Shown here: positions 1-7,923 of the stretch, one piece after another
Layout of the letters: the number at the start of each line of letters is the position of its first letter
How positions within the stretch are numbered: position 1 is the stretch's first letter
Assembly: GCA_010671965.1 (NCBI GenBank)
Contig: JAAHIC010000069.1
Span: 1-11,752, forward strand
Reading direction: 5' to 3'
DNA from: Leptolyngbya sp. SIO4C5
Lineage (GTDB): Bacteria; Cyanobacteriota; Cyanobacteriia; Phormidesmidales; Phormidesmidaceae
DNA: 11,752 bases
Position numbers and translations under genes: made by a program
The notes under the pieces: model-generated
Told to the model about the DNA's origin: nothing
Database searches by the model: none
The model's input: the letters and a program-made list of their open reading frames with translations, nothing else

Positions 1-42
1 TTACTCACCTGAGTGAAGACCTCTTTGAACACACTGGGCTCC

Positions 43-48
43 TATAAT
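43..48 (+). promoter_or_regulatory. -10-like hexamer upstream of the HEAT-repeat gene
   Basis: A perfect TATAAT lies 35 bp before the ATG at 83, which would give a leader of roughly 25-30 nt. No convincing -35 hexamer sits 16-18 bp upstream; the nearest candidate, TTGAAC at 25-30, is only 12 bp away. The -10 call therefore rests on the hexamer and its distance to the gene alone. Confidence 0.3.
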
Positions 49-82
49 GAACCTAGTGTAAATATTTGTAACGGGGGCTGCT

Positions 83-769
83 ATGAACGCACCGAATCTC
101 GAAGAACTTTCCACTCAGTTAGAGAGCGACAATTCTAAGGATCGGATGCTGGCGCTGGCAGCACTGCGCCACGTCTCGGCCACTGACGCAGCTCCCTTAA
201 TTAGGAAAGTCGTTGAGAACGAAAAGAACTTGCAGGTGCGATCGATGGCGGTGTTTGCCCTGGGAGTGAAGCCTGACGAGAAGACCTATGACGTACTGGT
301 CAATATTTTAGAGAGCGATCCGGACTATGGTATCCGGGCTGATGCTGCCGGTGCGCTGGGCTACTTAGAAGATCCCCGTGCTTTTGAAGCTTTGTCCCAT
401 GCTTTCTACGAAGAAACAGACTGGCTGGTGCGCTTTAGTGCGGCAGTCTCTCTAGGCAACCTGAAAGATCCCCGCGCCCACGACATTTTAATCGAGGCGC
501 TCAACAGCGACGAAGTCGTAATGCAGCAGGCAGCGATCGCGGCTTTGGGCGAAATCAAAGACACCAGCGCCGTCGAGGATATTCTCAGGTTTGCTCAATC
601 TGAGGACTGGCTAGTACGACAGCGCTTAGCCGAAGCCCTAGCAAACCTGCCCAGTGAAAAAACTGAACCCGCCCTCAAGTTTCTAGAGCGCGATCCCCAT
701 CCCCAGGTGTCTGCGGCGGCTCGCATTTCCCTAGAACGTTTAGCCAACAGCGAAGCCAGTCACGAATAG
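83..769 (+). CDS. HEAT-repeat protein, CpcE/NblB/IaiH-like
   Basis: This 228-residue soluble protein is almost entirely tandem HEAT-type helical repeats of about 31 residues. The repeated core can be seen as VRSMAVFALG, IRADAAGALGYLEDPRAFEAL, VRFSAAVSLGNLKDPRAHDIL and MQQAAIAALGEIKDTSAVEDI, giving about six or seven repeats. In cyanobacteria such proteins include phycobilin lyase subunits (CpcE/F), the phycobilisome-degradation factor NblB and the Fe-S-linked protein IaiH. They act as curved scaffolds that bind proteins or chromophores. The protein has no cysteine, so it is unlikely to ligate an Fe-S cluster or attach a bilin by itself. The ATG at 83 is preceded by a purine-rich GGGGG (73-77). 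No phycobilisome gene is adjacent in the window, so the exact subfamily is unresolved. The repeat family is clear; the role is inferred. Confidence 0.85.
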   Translation: MNAPNLEELSTQLESDNSKDRMLALAALRHVSATDAAPLIRKVVENEKNLQVRSMAVFALGVKPDEKTYDVLVNILESDPDYGIRADAAGALGYLEDPRAFEALSHAFYEETDWLVRFSAAVSLGNLKDPRAHDILIEALNSDEVVMQQAAIAALGEIKDTSAVEDILRFAQSEDWLVRQRLAEALANLPSEKTEPALKFLERDPHPQVSAAARISLERLANSEASHE

Positions 770-828
770 ATAGTCGTGCTCTCCACCGACGGTTCTAGTG
801 GCGCGACACAGCTAAAATGGAGAATGAA

Positions 829-882
829 GTAGGGTGCTGTATAGCCCGAAGGGCATAGTAGAAAAGCGCAGCGTAACGCACC
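829..882. repeat. Imperfect palindromic intergenic element
   Basis: GTAGGGTGCTGT (829-840) and GCGTAACGCACC (871-882) form an imperfect inverted repeat; the shared core is GGTGC against GCACC. Between them is a tight hairpin GCCC-GAA-GGGC (844-854). Intergenic palindromes built around GGTGCGTTA/TAACGCACC-type cores are common dispersed elements in cyanobacterial genomes. A single copy in this window cannot prove that it is dispersed. Confidence 0.3.
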
Positions 883-1047
883 GAATCCAAGGGTTTTAGC
901 CTATTGATCATTTGCACCATTTGAGGCGTGTCAGCCCACTAGTCTCTGATATCTCATTTATGCCAAGGCAGGGCAGGTGTTTAATTGTCTACTGCCTTAT
1001 CCACCAATCGTTTAGGTATTGCTGAATCAAGGCATAATCTGGCGTCA

Positions 1048-1088
1048 GATTCCTGAGTTCTCGCGAAGAACTCAGGGATTTTAATTTG
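1048..1088 (+). terminator. Intrinsic terminator-like hairpin
   Basis: CCTGAGTTCT (1052-1061) pairs perfectly with AGAACTCAGG (1067-1076) around a 5-nt CGCGA loop. The stem extends outward through a wobble and A-T pairs to about 13 bp, and it is followed by TTTTAATTTG. This is the form of a Rho-independent terminator on the plus strand. It lies 280 bp beyond the HEAT gene stop and 110 bp before the AlaX gene, so it either ends a long 3' UTR or small RNA, or insulates the AlaX gene. Confidence 0.6.
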
Positions 1089-1111
1089 TTAAGTAATCGC
1101 TTTTGCTAATC

Positions 1112-1140
1112 TTGACAAAGCAATTTTGTTCAAGACAAAT
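1112..1140 (+). promoter_or_regulatory. Possible promoter for the AlaX gene
   Basis: A consensus TTGACA (1112-1117) is followed after 17 bp by a poor -10 match, ACAAAT (1135-1140). The predicted transcript start would give a leader of about 50 nt before the ATG at 1202. The TTGACA also lies in one arm of an imperfect inverted repeat (CTTGACAAA against TTTGTTCAAG, 1111-1134). The weak -10 keeps this a low-confidence call. Confidence 0.3.
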
Positions 1141-1201
1141 AGTTTTCCTGCTCGTTACGCTCTAGAAAACCACTACACAAGTCAATACTTTGGTGCAGTT
1201 G

Positions 1202-1882
1202 ATGACCCACAAGGTTTTCTGGGAAAATCCCTATCTCACAGATTTATCTACTAAAGTTACGAAGGTTGAAGGGCCTGACATAACGGTTAAAGAGACTATC
1301 TTCTACGCATTTTCGGGAGGTCAGGAGAGCGATTTTGGTACAATCGGGGGCTATCAAGTTCTACAAGCAACCAAGCAAGAAAAAACAATTGTTTATACTC
1401 TGGGAAATAGTCATCACTTGAAGTCCGGTGATTCTGTCAGAATGAGCATTGACTGGCCACGACGCTATAGGCTGATGCGTCTACACTTTGCGGCAGAAGT
1501 CGTGCTGGAACTGATTCCTGGTATTGAAAAAATAGGTGCTCACATTTCTGAACGCAAAGCGAGAATAGAGTTTTTATGGCCTCACAGTCTGGCGGAGATA
1601 CTCCCCCAAATCCAAGCCGATGCCAATCAGCTTGTTGAATCTGATCAAGCTGTTATTAGCGCTTTTAGCGATGAGAAAGCTGAACAACGATACTGGAAAG
1701 TAGATGGGTTTGCCCAAGTTCCCTGTGGCGGTACCCACATCAGAAAAACTAGTGAAGTCGGCGAAGTGAGGCTAAAGCGAAAAACCGGCGGTAAAGGCAA
1801 AGAAAGGGTTGAAATTTATATCAGCGATCAGGTTAGAGAAGATAGCTCCTTTAACTATGATGAGGCAAAAGCTTGCAGGTAG
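1202..1882 (+). CDS. AlaX-type alanyl-tRNA editing protein
   Basis: This 226-residue protein resembles the free-standing editing (SAD) domain of alanyl-tRNA synthetase, which hydrolyses Ser- or Gly-mischarged tRNA-Ala in trans. The second zinc motif is intact as CGGTH (residues 175-179), and GAHISERKARIEF matches the family's G-H-S-x(3)-R-I pattern. The usual first zinc motif HxxxH appears as H95-FAA-E99, and the usual EGGGQ turn reads FSGGQESDFGTI. There is no catalytic or C-Ala domain, so it is not a synthetase fragment. I chose the ATG at 1202 because the family normally starts just before a xxPY segment; in-frame TTG at 1190 and 1199 and GTG at 1193 are alternatives, and the ribosome site is weak. 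The gene has no HIP1 site and looks AT-richer than its neighbours. It overlaps the convergent prmC by 32 bp. The family is well supported; activity is not assured. Confidence 0.82.
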   Translation: MTHKVFWENPYLTDLSTKVTKVEGPDITVKETIFYAFSGGQESDFGTIGGYQVLQATKQEKTIVYTLGNSHHLKSGDSVRMSIDWPRRYRLMRLHFAAEVVLELIPGIEKIGAHISERKARIEFLWPHSLAEILPQIQADANQLVESDQAVISAFSDEKAEQRYWKVDGFAQVPCGGTHIRKTSEVGEVRLKRKTGGKGKERVEIYISDQVREDSSFNYDEAKACR

Positions 1883-2768
1883 CGCTGACAAAGCGATCGC
1901 GGCCCGCTAAATCGTAATGAAGCTGGATTTGCTCATAGCTGTTTGTCGCCAACAGAATTTCTGATACGGCCTGTCCCTGTCCCTGCATGATTTCGACCAG
2001 CCATAGGCCACCCAACTGCAGGTAGGAAGGCGCGACCGTTGCTAAGTGACGAATGCAGTCTAGGCCATCTTTGCCGCCATCTAAAGCCAGGTGAGGTTCG
2101 TGGCGCGTGACTTCAGGCTCTAGGGCTAAGACGGTGTCAGAGGGGATATACGGTGGGTTAGAGATCAGTCCTGCAACCTGGCCTTTAAGCTTTCTTGCCG
2201 GTTCTAGCCAGGCTCCCTGCAAAAACTGGATGCGATCGCCCAAACCGTTTCTGGCCGCATTTTCCTGGGCGATCGCCAACGCTTTGGCACTGACATCGGT
2301 AGCAATAATCTCAGCCTGGGGAAATAGAGTCGCTAGCCCCAAGGCGATCGCCCCGCTGCCTGTACCCAGATCAATCCAGAGGCCGCTGCGAAGCTGCGTG
2401 GCCATAGCACTTTGAGCAACCAGCTCGGCAGCAATTTCAACTATCAGCTCAGTCTCCGGACGGGGAATGAGCACGTCTGGCGTTACCCGCAGCGTCAAGT
2501 CCCGCCAGCATACCTGACCGACTAAGTACTGGACTGGAACGCGATCGCCTACGCGCTGCTGCCAGAGATACTTGAGTTCTGCTAAGGAGCGATCGCAGTT
2601 AACCTGAGATTTTTCTTTAAAGGTAGCCAGCCGCAGCGCCAGGGCATCCAGCCCCGTCACCGCTCGCAAAAGCCAGTCAGCTTCGGCGGGATCGATCGCG
2701 TTTTGGGACGCTTGCTGACGCGCTGTTTGCCACCAGTTCCAAAGCTCGGCTCCGACAATGAACGGCAT
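1851..2768 (-). CDS. prmC: Peptide chain release factor N5-glutamine methyltransferase
   Basis: PrmC (HemK) methylates the glutamine of the GGQ motif in release factors RF1 and RF2, using S-adenosylmethionine, in the cytoplasm. The 305-residue product is full length for the family. An N-terminal helical domain (about 1-85) binds the release factor; it is followed by IPRPETE (101-107). The SAM-binding motif I is DLGTGSGA (133-140), and the substrate-glutamine motif NPPY is at 204-207, followed by IPS. The C-terminus ends with GRDRFV. The ATG at 2768 lies only 8 bp after the hom stop on the same strand, so the two are probably cotranscribed and prmC may lack its own promoter. Four HIP1 copies lie wholly within the gene from 2269 to 2548, with others at 1893, 2232 and 2589. 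Its 3' end overlaps the AlaX gene tail-to-tail by 32 bp. Confidence 0.95.
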   Translation of the reverse strand: MPFIVGAELWNWWQTARQQASQNAIDPAEADWLLRAVTGLDALALRLATFKEKSQVNCDRSLAELKYLWQQRVGDRVPVQYLVGQVCWRDLTLRVTPDVLIPRPETELIVEIAAELVAQSAMATQLRSGLWIDLGTGSGAIALGLATLFPQAEIIATDVSAKALAIAQENAARNGLGDRIQFLQGAWLEPARKLKGQVAGLISNPPYIPSDTVLALEPEVTRHEPHLALDGGKDGLDCIRHLATVAPSYLQLGGLWLVEIMQGQGQAVSEILLATNSYEQIQLHYDLAGRDRFVSATCKLLPHHS

Positions 2769-2776
2769 CGCTCAGT

Positions 2777-4093
2777 TTACAAAACCCGCAGCAGGCTAGG
2801 AACGTCCAAAATTTCCTTAAAGGTACGAATTTCTTCTAAGGCCCGCTGTAGGTTGCCCTCTTGAACTTCGTGCGTTACCACCACAATCTCAGCCAGTTCT
2901 TTCTGGCGGCTAATCTGTACCACTGACTCAATGCTGACATCATGCCAGCCAAAGCAGGTACCCAGCTTGCCAATCACGCCCGGCTGGTCATTGGCAATCA
3001 CTCGCACGTAAAAGCGGCTGATTAAGTCTGCTAGGGGGCTAATAGTGCAGTAGTGCTGGTGGCTACAGGCTAGGAGGGGATTGAGTTCCTCTGGCTGCTT
3101 CGCTGTACCGCCAATTTTTAGCGTCGCCACGATATTCAAGATGTCTGACACGACGGCGCTAGCGGTAGCTCCTTGGCCTGCCCCCGGCCCTTGGAACATG
3201 ACCTGACCCAGCGGTTCCCCCTCTACCAGAATGGCGTTAAACACATCATTTACGCTCGCTAGGGGATGGTCGGTCGGCACTAGAGTCGGATGCACCCGGA
3301 CCTGCAGCTGATCAGGCTGATCGGAATCGGCAGCGGCCTGACGCCGGGCGATCGCCAGCAGCTTAATCACAAAACCTAGGGTCTTGGCATAGTTAATGTC
3401 AGCCGCACTGACCTGGCGAATCCCTTCACAGTGAACCTCGGAGCGCTCAATCCGTCCGCCAAACGCCAAGGAAGCCAAGATCGCAATTTTGTCGGCTGCG
3501 TCTAAGCCATCTACATCCGCGGTGGGATCTGCTTCCGCGTAGCCTAAGCGCTGGGCATCCGCCAGAATTGGCTCAAAATCGCCGCCCTCTCGCTGCATTC
3601 GGGTGAGGATGTAGTTAGTGGTGCCATTAATAATGCCTGTGACGGCACTGATGCGGTTGACCCCTAATGCCTGCTTCAGCGGCTGAATCACCGGAATGCC
3701 GCCGCCCACGGCGGCCTCTAGCAGCACATAGACGCCTGCTTTGTTGGCGGCTGTAAAAATTTCGTCGCCGTAGCGGGAAATCACGGCTTTATTGGCAGTT
3801 ACAACGTGCTTACCGTGGGCGATCGCCTGCAGGATGAGTGACCTTGCGGGTTCTAGGCCGCCAATTAGCTCGACGATGATGTCAATTTGGGGATCGGTAG
3901 CGATCGCTTCTAGATCGGTAGTGAGCAGATCTGGGCTGATGGCGATCGCACGCGGCTTATCTGGCGATCGCACCCCAATACGCGCGATCGCCATCTCTTG
4001 CAAAAGGGGATGCCGCCCCGCTATGTTCAGCAAAATCTCGGCGGTGCCGGTACCGACCGTCCCCAATCCTAATAGACCGATCTGAAATGCCAA
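2777..4093 (-). CDS. hom: Homoserine dehydrogenase with C-terminal ACT domain
   Basis: Homoserine dehydrogenase reduces aspartate semialdehyde to homoserine with NAD(P)H, at the branch to threonine and methionine. The 438-residue product has the Rossmann motif GLGTVGTG at residues 9-16, the NAD-domain segments ELIGG (75-79) and VVTANKAVIS (97-106), and the catalytic-domain signature GYAEADPTADVDGLDAADK at about 184-202, with the catalytic Lys in DAADK. A C-terminal ACT domain (about 361-438, YVRVIANDQPGVIGKLG) is the usual threonine-feedback module of bacterial monofunctional enzymes. The start is TTG at 4093: an in-frame TAG four codons upstream (4105-4103) excludes an earlier start, and the first internal Met (residue 34) would remove the nucleotide-binding loop. 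A good AGGGA precedes the TTG by 6 nt. The next gene, prmC, starts 8 bp downstream. Confidence 0.96.
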   Translation of the reverse strand: MAFQIGLLGLGTVGTGTAEILLNIAGRHPLLQEMAIARIGVRSPDKPRAIAISPDLLTTDLEAIATDPQIDIIVELIGGLEPARSLILQAIAHGKHVVTANKAVISRYGDEIFTAANKAGVYVLLEAAVGGGIPVIQPLKQALGVNRISAVTGIINGTTNYILTRMQREGGDFEPILADAQRLGYAEADPTADVDGLDAADKIAILASLAFGGRIERSEVHCEGIRQVSAADINYAKTLGFVIKLLAIARRQAAADSDQPDQLQVRVHPTLVPTDHPLASVNDVFNAILVEGEPLGQVMFQGPGAGQGATASAVVSDILNIVATLKIGGTAKQPEELNPLLACSHQHYCTISPLADLISRFYVRVIANDQPGVIGKLGTCFGWHDVSIESVVQISRQKELAEIVVVTHEVQEGNLQRALEEIRTFKEILDVPSLLRVL

Positions 4094-4099
4094 AGTGAT

Positions 4100-4104
4100 T
4101 CCCT
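4100..4104 (-). promoter_or_regulatory. Shine-Dalgarno AGGGA that sets the TTG start of hom
   Basis: On the minus strand AGGGA (4104-4100) precedes the TTG codon at 4093-4091 by a 6-nt spacer. With the in-frame stop at 4105-4103, which overlaps it, this leaves TTG as the only start that keeps the Rossmann loop. Confidence 0.65.
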
Positions 4105-4128
4105 ATGCTTTTTGTCTCTATGCCAACA

Positions 4129-4134
4129 ATTGTA
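4129..4134 (-). promoter_or_regulatory. -10-like hexamer upstream of hom
   Basis: On the minus strand TACAAT (5 of 6 matches to TATAAT) lies between the petH terminator and the hom start, about 35 bp before the TTG. The sequence 17 bp upstream (TTTGGT) is a poor -35. This is the best candidate in a 60-bp space that should contain the hom-prmC promoter. Confidence 0.25.
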
Positions 4135-4154
4135 GGGGTTTAAAGCTGACAACC

Positions 4155-4181
4155 AAAAACCAGGAGACATGGCCTCCTGGT
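4155..4181 (-). terminator. Intrinsic terminator of petH
   Basis: Read on the minus strand, ACCAGGAG (4181-4174) pairs perfectly with CTCCTGGT (4166-4159) over a 7-nt loop. The last T of the stem begins a run of five T. An outer pair, AACCA (4151-4155) with TGGTT (4183-4187), could lengthen the stem. It lies 70 bp beyond the petH stop and before the hom start, so it separates the two transcription units. Confidence 0.8.
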
Positions 4182-4215
4182 CTGGTTGGTATCAATTGAG
4201 CGTTGCTACCTAGAG

Positions 4216-4237
4216 TCGGGTAGGCATAGCCTCCCGA
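4216..4237. other. Hairpin in the petH 3' untranslated region
   Basis: TCGGG (4216-4220) pairs with CCCGA (4233-4237) and AGGC (4222-4225) with GCCT (4229-4232), with one bulged T at 4221 and a 3-nt loop. No T-run follows on either strand, so it is not a terminator by itself. It lies between the petH stop and the true terminator, where it could protect the mRNA 3' end from exonucleases; that role is inference. Confidence 0.5.
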
Positions 4238-4250
4238 TTAGTCAATAAAC

Positions 4251-5883
<1,633 letters not shown>

Positions 5884-6342
5884 ATGGCTTTGTCCCTGCA
5901 CCCCAAAGTTGAACAGCGGCTGCGGCAAAACCCCTGGTTAGTCTCGATTATTGAGCATCTTAGCCAACATCCCAACAGCCCGCCTAGCTTGGATTATAGC
6001 CAGGTGGCTGAAGATAGTTACTACACAGTTTGTGGTCGTCGTATTGTCTGCTGGGAAGGACTGGCTACTCTGCTACAGCTTGATATTCGCCAGCCTTACG
6101 CTTCTGGGCTGCTAGAGCTAACTATTCGTGGCACCGAATCAGAGGGGCTAGTCGTTGGCGCTTTGCTAAATCTTACCTGGTCGTTGGAGCCTAATTTCCG
6201 GGCTGAGCGCGATCGCCGTCCTCAAGTTTGCCGGGGCTGCGTTAACTATCACGGTCAGGTTTATGGCGGCAACTTTCTCTGCTGCGCGATCCATCCTGCG
6301 GGGCCGCCTGCCGAGGTTTGTCTTGATCGAGAACGGGTCTAA
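5884..6342 (+). CDS. Conserved Cys/His-rich protein of unknown function
   Basis: I cannot assign a function to this 152-residue protein. Its N-terminal two-thirds is soluble-looking, with a short helical start (HPKVEQRLRQNPWLV) and a middle part with Cys50 and Cys56. The C-terminus carries a dense Cys/His cluster: C116-R-G-C119, N-Y-H123-G, Y-G-G-N-F-L, C133-C134-A-I-H137-P and C146. The pattern CxxC-x-Y-H-G-x-x-Y-G-G-N-x-L-x-C-A-x-H-P recurs, in my memory, in small cyanobacterial proteins of unknown role. The spacing suggests a metal site, probably zinc, but this is inference. There is no signal peptide or membrane segment. The ATG at 5884 has GGAG 8 nt upstream, a good ribosome site. The gene is divergent from petH and convergent with the histidine kinase, so it is probably transcribed alone. 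Confidence 0.85.
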   Translation: MALSLHPKVEQRLRQNPWLVSIIEHLSQHPNSPPSLDYSQVAEDSYYTVCGRRIVCWEGLATLLQLDIRQPYASGLLELTIRGTESEGLVVGALLNLTWSLEPNFRAERDRRPQVCRGCVNYHGQVYGGNFLCCAIHPAGPPAEVCLDRERV

Positions 6343-6365
6343 GCGGGGTCTATTGCAGGCTTAGC

Positions 6366-7724
6366 TTAGTCCTTGGCGCTAGTTCTGGGCAGAGTAACGG
6401 TGACGGTTGTGCCTGCTCCAAGCTGGCTTGCAAGCTGGATCTGACCATAGTGGTTGTCTACAATCAGCTTGGCGATCGCCAGTCCTAGCCCCGAACCCGA
6501 ATGACGCTGACGGCCTCTAGCTCGATCGGCCCGGTAAAAGCGATCGAAGACGTGGGGCAAGGCGTGGGGTGAAATGCCTTCGCCAGTGTCCTGCACCCTG
6601 ATCTGCAGTTTGGGCTGACCATTGTGCCGAAGCGGCAGCAGCTCCAGCGTAATCGTTCCGTCTGCTAGGGTATGCTGCAGGGCATTGCCGACGAGATTTG
6701 TAAAGAGCCGAATGAGCTGATCGCGATCGCCCTGTAGGCTCAAATCTGCGGCTTCAACCGCTAGCTGGCTGGATGCGGTGACGCTCTCTGGTAGCCGGTA
6801 GACTAGCTGAACTGATTTGTCTAACGCGATCGCCTGCTGTTCTTCAATGACTTCAGCCAAAAGCTGATCGAGCTGAACCGTTTCTCGCCGCAGCGGCGCT
6901 AGGCCGCTTTCTTGGCGGGTGAGGAACAGCAGGTCGTCCACCAGTCGGCCTAGCCGCCGTGTCAGCCGCTCAATCACCTGAAGCTGCCCCTGCTGAAACT
7001 GCAGATCCGGCTCTGGATCGGCCAGCGCTACCTGTACGTTGGTCTGAATCACGGCAATCGGATTGCGCAGCTCATGGGAGGCATCTGCCGTAAACTGCTT
7101 GAGCTGCTGATAGGACTCTTTCACCGGAGCGATCGCTAAACCCGACAGAAACCAGCCAATTGCCGCTACGGCTCCCACCATCAGGCTGATGCCGAGTCCT
7201 AGATCTAAGATCAGCTGGCGGGTCGGCTTTGTGACTTCAAACCAGGGATGGCTCACCCGCAGATAGCCTAAAATCTGACTGCCTGATTGCACCCGCTGGG
7301 TAATCTGCCGCAGCAAATACTCCTTCGTTAGCCGCACTGTTTCGCCTTGAGGATTGACGTGCAGCGGTAGGCGGGGCGGCTCTGAGAAAGTAGACCACAG
7401 CAGCTCTCCGGTGGGGCTAAACCACTCCAAATCAATCCGATCGTCCTCAGCCGGCTGATGGCTATCTCGAAAAGTCGCCTCCACGTTTACCCGTAGCGGT
7501 GGCTCAACTACCCCAATCGAGGTGAGTACCCGCCCGCTATCTTCACTGAGCTCAATGACCAGCGATCGCCGCACCACCTCAATCACGTGATTAAGAGTAT
7601 CGTCTACCCGCTCCACTAGCGTCGTGCGCACGTAGAGATAGAAGCCGCTGGCAAACAGCAGCAGCAGGATAGCCGTCACCGTGGTATACCACAGCGCTAA
7701 ACGGCGACGTGTTGCTTGAAACAT
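6366..7724 (-). CDS. Membrane sensor histidine kinase
   Basis: This 452-residue two-component sensor kinase has a first membrane segment at about 13-32, a periplasmic sensor region of some 140 residues (about 33-170), a second membrane segment at about 172-195, and a cytoplasmic kinase. The H-box is ASHELRNP with the phosphoacceptor His217. The ATPase part has the N-box NLVGNALQH (343-351), the G1 box DTGEG (379-383), the F-box FDRFYRAD (393-400) and the G2 box GSGLGLA (410-416). All catalytic motifs are intact. Only about 20 residues separate the second membrane segment from His217, so a full HAMP domain is missing. The layout resembles cyanobacterial RppB/NrsS-type kinases, but no response regulator is next to it: both neighbours are on the opposite strand. 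I therefore give no symbol. The ATG at 7724 lacks a strong ribosome site. The stimulus is unknown. Confidence 0.93.
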   Translation of the reverse strand: MFQATRRRLALWYTTVTAILLLLFASGFYLYVRTTLVERVDDTLNHVIEVVRRSLVIELSEDSGRVLTSIGVVEPPLRVNVEATFRDSHQPAEDDRIDLEWFSPTGELLWSTFSEPPRLPLHVNPQGETVRLTKEYLLRQITQRVQSGSQILGYLRVSHPWFEVTKPTRQLILDLGLGISLMVGAVAAIGWFLSGLAIAPVKESYQQLKQFTADASHELRNPIAVIQTNVQVALADPEPDLQFQQGQLQVIERLTRRLGRLVDDLLFLTRQESGLAPLRRETVQLDQLLAEVIEEQQAIALDKSVQLVYRLPESVTASSQLAVEAADLSLQGDRDQLIRLFTNLVGNALQHTLADGTITLELLPLRHNGQPKLQIRVQDTGEGISPHALPHVFDRFYRADRARGRQRHSGSGLGLAIAKLIVDNHYGQIQLASQLGAGTTVTVTLPRTSAKD

Positions 7725-7923
7725 AGAAATTAACAGAAGACCGCAAAGATTGAGAGCGATATTGGCGTTACCTGCAAACCATAGCGCATCTGATTTGGTC
7801 TACTACGACGCTGCCAAAATTATCCTCAAACCCTTTTGAATTCTCTAGATAAGACCTGTTGATCTGCTTGTTCTTCCTCTCTGTGGGTCACGCTAAGATA
7901 GGGGCATTGAATTTGGGCGATGT
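7725..7923. other. Divergent promoter region, kinase and Uma2 genes
   Basis: These 199 bp separate two outward-reading genes and must contain both promoters. On the minus strand GATAAT (7824-7819) is a 5-of-6 match to a -10 box for the kinase, without a good -35. On the plus strand TAAGAT (7894-7899) is a weak -10 candidate for the Uma2 gene. No clear operator dyad is visible. Confidence 0.3.

Larger units (their letters stand above)
770..1201. other. Non-coding stretch with several hairpins
   Basis: There is no plausible gene in these 432 bp. They hold, in order, a small hairpin flanked by a GGTGC/GCACC inverted repeat (829-882), a 7-bp inverted repeat AAGGCAG/CTGCCTT (965-971 and 992-998), a pair of overlapping hairpins of which the second resembles a terminator (1036-1086), and a TTGACA hexamer before the AlaX gene. 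The sequence is AT-richer than the flanking genes and has no HIP1 site. The long distance between the HEAT gene stop and the terminator-like hairpin leaves room for a small RNA or a long 3' UTR, but nothing here matches an RNA family I recognise. Confidence 0.5.

Noticed and set aside
83..769. Naming the HEAT-repeat gene nblB, cpcE or iaiH
   Set aside because: HEAT repeats look alike across these families and no phycobilisome or Fe-S gene is adjacent. The lack of cysteine also gives no support for direct cofactor binding.
2107..2415. Open frame antisense to prmC, and a similar one at 3792-4085 antisense to hom
   Set aside because: Both lie fully inside well-conserved genes and have low-complexity translations without recognisable domains.
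6366..7724. Naming the membrane kinase rppB or nrsS
   Set aside because: The architecture is similar, but the adjacent regulator gene usual for that system is missing, and periplasmic sensor regions diverge too much to assign by eye.
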